From the NCBI GenBank assembly GCA_963920575.1, contig OY986965.1, positions 24,726,988 to 24,790,987 of the forward strand: a stretch of 64,000 nucleotides of DNA, written 5' to 3'. The stretch is from Narthecium ossifragum. Its lineage: Eukaryota > Streptophyta > Magnoliopsida > Dioscoreales > Nartheciaceae. Shown piece after piece: positions 60,059 to 64,000 of this stretch (within the stretch, counting starts at the first letter, position 1; every line of letters starts with the position of its first letter). The translations under genes and the position numbers were made by a program. The notes below the pieces were generated by a model, which was given only the letters and a program-made list of their open reading frames with translations, ran no database searches and was not told where the DNA came from.

Positions 60059-61761
60059 TGTGAGGGCCCGTCCCTCTGACCTGGCTCGACCAAGTGGGTC
60101 GAGGGCCATTTTCATGTTGGTTTGATTCCGCGTCGGGTACGATCGGATGATCGTATGGTAGCTTTTGGACCCCAGGGGCATTAAATATGCCCCCTAGTGG
60201 TCAGTTTCACATCCACGTTACACACACGGCGTTGGATTGATGTATGTGTTTGATTAGAACCCTAAGGGTGTTTTCGATCGGAAGATCGGAGCTCGATTGG
60301 AAAAGATCGAATTGGACGGCCACGATCGGTCCTTATCTCTATATATAGCCTGTCCCTTTCTCTCTCTTTCTTCCTTCTTCCCTATCGTTGTCTCTCTCTC
60401 TCTCTCTTTCTCTCTCCAATCGGCTGAGCTAGGGCTTGGAGACGAGAGCTTTGAGGAGCGGATTTTGGTGGGTGAACTGGTTGGACGCGTGGAGGAGCTG
60501 CCCTACTTGCACAAGTAGGTGTTTCTACCTCGATTTTGTGATCGGCTTCTCCTAGGATAGGTTTATTGTGTTTTCGATGTAGGAATACATGGTTGAATGT
60601 TGTGTAGTTCAATGCATGTGTATTATAGCATGTGTAGAGTAGCTCTACATCTTGGTTTTCGTATTTTATCAAATGATTTCTATATTATCGCCGTTTTATC
60701 GATTTTCGACCATTGAGATCTAGATTTGATATTTAACCATCAAAATCGTGTTTTCTTCGCACCAATGGCTTCCCCATCGTTTATTATGCATGCATGCTAA
60801 GTTTCATTAATCTCCAACAAGATCGGATCATTCAAATCCAAGAAATTGGATTTCCGGCAATGTTCTGAGGAACTGTGCATAAGGCCCGACGGTCGACCGG
60901 TAGATCAACTGTCAAGCGTTGATACGCTTCTTTCTGGCCTGGCGGTCGACCGTCGGATCGACCGTCGCATCGACCGTCAGGCTCTGTCTCAGTTTTAGTC
61001 TCCCACGATCGATGCACCGATCGACCGCGAGCTCTTTTTCTTTTTCCATTCCACCTCACGGTCGACCGTCAGATCGATCGTCGCATCATCCGTGAGGCTC
61101 TGTCTCATTTTGGGCCTCCCACGGTCGATGTACCGATCGACCGTGGCCCTTGTGTTTTTCCTCATTTGATCTCACGGTCGACCTTCGGATCGACTGTGGT
61201 CTCACGGTCGACCGTCGGATCGACCGTCGCATCGACCGTGAGCCTCTGAACAGTGTTTTCTGGTTTCCTTTGATTGGTTTTCATTCATGATAGATATCCA
61301 ATTATGTTAGGAAACATACACATTGTTTTCAAGGGATATTAATGGATTTTCATCGAGATTGAGGATTGAATCGCGTTCTTACCCTTTTGAGCGGATTTAC
61401 GGTTTTCCTCGCATTTAAATACTTAGTTGGATAGTAGTTTAAATGCTTATTGCTTCCCTAACCGTTAGCTAGCTATGAGTGTCAGCTAGCGTGGTATTGT
61501 GGAACCTTAGCCCGTTGCCAACGAGTGCCAAGGTCTATTGTATAACTGTTGAACCTCTAACTGATGTTGTGGCATGTAGAGACATCTAAGATAGATGTTT
61601 GCATAGGTTCTTGCATTGTATGCATTAGAGGCATATCATGTTAGGCGGGCGATGGGTTAATCGCCGATGATCCGAGGCTCTCGGGTAGCTCGGATCTAGC
61701 CTTAGGAACGCGACTGGGTAGTCAGGATTAGGGCGTGATTGTATAATTGGAATATCATTTT
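60059..61761 (+). mobile_element. TGTGAGGACC-family LTR, 5' 1.7 kb, in copia integrase
   Basis: It starts TGTGAGGGCCCGTCCC after CAACC. CTATATATAGCC near 60340 is the TATA box and the GTAGGTGTTTCTACC hairpin is near 60515. It matches the 54734 copy in order. It is interrupted at 61762 by another member of the family, and its 3' part is not seen. Confidence 0.78.
60893..61245 (+). repeat. TCGACCGT array
   Basis: Many TCGACCGT, TCGACCG and ATCGATC boxes occur, often 12 bp apart (TCGACCGTCGGA, TCGACCGTCGCA). It is the counterpart of 55575-55905 with a different number of boxes. Confidence 0.85.
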
Positions 61762-63917
61762 TGTGAGGACCTGTCCCTCTACCCCTGTGGCTCGTTGTAG
61801 ACCGCAAGAGCAATTTGGTAAATTGCACCTTGTTGGTTTGTATCACACCCGCGTGTGCACACACTGGCCTTGTATGTGTTAGTGTTTGTTTAGAACGGTT
61901 AGGTGGACCCGGGATCGGAAGATCCCAGCTCGGGTGCGCGGAAGCTTGCCTTTGGGGCAGCTGATGGTCCTTGAGCGATCGATCGCTCCTTGGAGCGATC
62001 GGTCGGACTCGTGAGCGAGTCGATCCGACTTGGCGTTGGGATCAACCCGGGGCGCGGAATCGCGTCGGTGGCTTTTCTGCTTCGCGAGGACGGCCACCGC
62101 TGGCCGTCGCTCTCCCCTGTCAGAGGGGGGGAGGACTTTCCCTCCCCTCCCCTCACTTTTTCCCCCTTCCCCCGGCTTTCCCTCCCCCTTTCCCCTCCTT
62201 TTCTTCCCCTCCTCTTCCTCCTTCTCCTCCTTTCTTCTTCCTTCCTTCTTTCTCTCCCGAAGCTCTGTTTCTCTTCCCCTGTTTCCAGTTGCAAGCTTCA
62301 TCACCTCCGTTCTCCCTCCTCCGATCATCTTTTTCGGCATTCTAAGGCTCGTTGGATCCGTGACAACGAGAGGAAGATCCCTGAAGTGGTTTGGAGGCTT
62401 GTTGGTGATCAAATCGCGGGGAATCAGCCGAGGAAAGCGCAGCTAGGTAGGGTTATACCTACTGATGTTTATTTCGGGTTTTCTCTAGTTCTAGCCGTTG
62501 GATCTTGTTGATCCTTGTTTTTTTGGGTTTCTTATGCCTATTAGAATTACTGATTTAAGTTTTATGTTAATCAGTTGAGATTTGAGTAGGTTTTATGCAT
62601 GATTAGTCTCGGATTTCTGGTTTTCTGCTGTTCTTGAAGAACAGCCGGCTGGCGGCGTGTTTTTCGGCCGGCACGTACTTGATCTTGAGTTGAGATGATC
62701 AGAAGAGTTGTAGATCTCTTCGTTAGCTTTCTATTCCATCTTATTTCATATTTTTCCAATTTTTCTAAGATGTTTTATGAATTGTTTGCTGGAGGGCTGC
62801 GTTGCAGCAATGAATGGGTAAGTTGGTTTGATCAGCGACTTTTGATTGGTGTTTCCCTTTAATCCAACCGTTGGATGATTATGATTTTTGGATATGTTGA
62901 TCATGGTATATACACCTACTGATGGCTAAGTTGGATCTTGAATCCCACGTTTTTTTGGCGTCGGATCGACGGGACCAATTAGCCCCTAAGTAGAGGCTTT
63001 GAGTGTTTTTGATTATAATATTATATTTCGGAATATAATATTATATTGTTACTATTCATCATCGGTTTTCGGGGTTGCTTCCCGTTGCAGGAGTTCGCGA
63101 TTGACGGTCGTGGTACCGTCGTAATGCCGGGACCCGCTGCGGATCGGCTGGCAGCGGTCGGTGGTACCGCTGCAGCGATCCAGTAGACTTTTATGATGCT
63201 TGACATACTGTTGCATGCTTTGCTTCTTATCTGTGTATGTCATAGCATGCATTGTTGTTGTGTGCATTAGTTGCATTGGTTAGGGCGTGGGTGATCTTTG
63301 GGTTGCCGTCCCGAGGCTGGAAGCTCGGACTTAGCCCTAGGACCGGGGTTGGGTGGTTTGGACCCGGTTTGAATTGTAGTGTCCAGTCGATTCGATGATA
63401 GGCTTAGATGACTGGTACACTTGTGGCTTGATGATTGTAGAGGTCGTGTCGGCCTCGAGTCGAATCTGAGGTGTAGCCGGTGCCCGGTGTTCCTAAAACT
63501 CTTGAGTAGAGGAGTTACCTACTCAGTGGTGTCTTTTCCCACCAAACAGTGTTCAGTGTCCTGTTGAGAGTTAACAGTGTCGTTTCCTGCTACTGAGTGT
63601 GACCTGACATGTGACCAGCCCCGCTGGAAGACCATGATCGTGGGCCTCAGGGACACGCGGTAGGGTTATGGGACCCCTGTATACACCCAGGTCCTACTTG
63701 AGGGCGACATTGTTGCGTTTCCCTCTTCCTTCTGTGTGTCGTAGTGTAGATCCCTACTGAGCTTAGTGCTCACTCCTACCCGGGCTGCGTTTTGCTGGTG
63801 CAGGCGTCAGCTCTTCCTCTGTGGCCCCTACCGGGCAGTTGGTCGGCGATGCGGCGGCGCCTGGTGGCTTTTGAGAGGTGGCGATATTTACTACTTTTAC
63901 CCAAAATCTATTGCTAA
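61762..63917 (+). mobile_element. TGTGAGGACC-family LTR, 3'-truncated
   Basis: It starts TGTGAGGACCTGTCCC and follows the 32152 copy in order: 16-bp palindrome GAGCGATCGATCGCTC at 61973-61988, GTAGGGTTATACCTAC hairpin at 62446, CGAGGCTGGAAGCTCGGA near 63310, and GGGCTGCGTTTTGCTGGTGC near 63783. It stops about 160 bp short of full length, where copia sequence resumes. Overlapping frames at 61879-62511 are low-complexity and not genes. Confidence 0.75.
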
Positions 63918-64000
63918 CTGATAATGATGAACCTGAAAGTTATGAAGAAGCCTTGTAGGTTGATGCCAAAAGGAAATGGAAGTTGGCCATGGATGATGAG
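63918..64000 (+). pseudogene. pol: Copia reverse transcriptase start, cut by window end
   Basis: The translation NDEPESYEEAL, stop, VDAKRKWKLAMDDE is the opening of the copia RT domain. The stop sits where related elements have glutamine. It probably belongs to the element at 58302-60058, but most of the integrase is missing between the two parts, so a deletion accompanied or followed the LTR insertions. Confidence 0.75.

Noticed and set aside
61879..62511. Overlapping ORFs on both strands
   Set aside because: They fall inside a TGTGAGGACC LTR and are low-complexity CT/GA-rich translations.

Overview
This is a repeat-rich nuclear segment from a flowering plant, probably a monocot. Evidence for a plant: a PRMT3 gene with plant-type GT..AG introns, an intact CC-NBS-LRR resistance gene, Athila-type and Tnt1-type retrotransposons with tRNA-Asp and tRNA-iMet primer sites, and hAT, Harbinger-like and Mutator-like DNA transposons. 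The monocot assignment is an inference from the non-TIR resistance gene and general sequence character; I cannot name the species.

Layout. (1) 1-4.9 kb: a seven-exon PRMT3 gene on the minus strand, with an 850-bp hAT derivative in intron 1. (2) 4.9-7.7 kb: an 874-bp MITE with internal 196-bp repeats, unassigned sequence, and an LTR-like block. (3) 7.7-17.9 kb: a complete but inactivated Athila-lineage Ty3/gypsy element with a GTCGG target duplication. (4) 17.9-25.5 kb: remains of a minus-strand non-autonomous Athila-like element with a 2.5-kb LTR, a second LTR-like block, a GC-rich degenerate repeat, and a palindrome-rich AT repeat. (5) 25.6-28.8 kb: a Pack-MULE carrying a broken beta-1,3-glucanase (GH17) gene, itself hit by a solo LTR. 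(6) 29-37 kb: nested 2.3-kb LTRs of a family starting TGTGAGGACC, including two solo LTRs in opposite orientation that form a large inverted repeat, and a small gutted element between LTR remnants. (7) 37-39.2 kb: a degraded copia fragment and LTR. (8) 39.5-42.9 kb: the intact resistance gene. (9) 43.6-51.9 kb: a hAT derivative, then a four-level nest (genome, 5'-truncated LINE, copia, solo LTR). (10) 52.1-64 kb: a gag-only copia whose LTR holds two DNA transposons, more TGTGAGGACC LTRs, and a second copia running off the window end.

Only two host genes look functional: PRMT3 and the resistance gene. The most unusual signal lies inside the LTRs. Several different LTR families carry clusters of CG-containing palindromes (GATCGATC or ACGGTCGACCGT), often just upstream of the TATA box. 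Box-to-box spacing is mostly 21-22 bp with a minor 12-bp class. In the TGTGAGGACC family neighbouring boxes form about 30-bp hairpins whose arms differ from copy to copy yet still pair. This is the best candidate here for an undescribed regulatory or structural module.

All identities and boundaries were read by eye; no alignment or database search was run.
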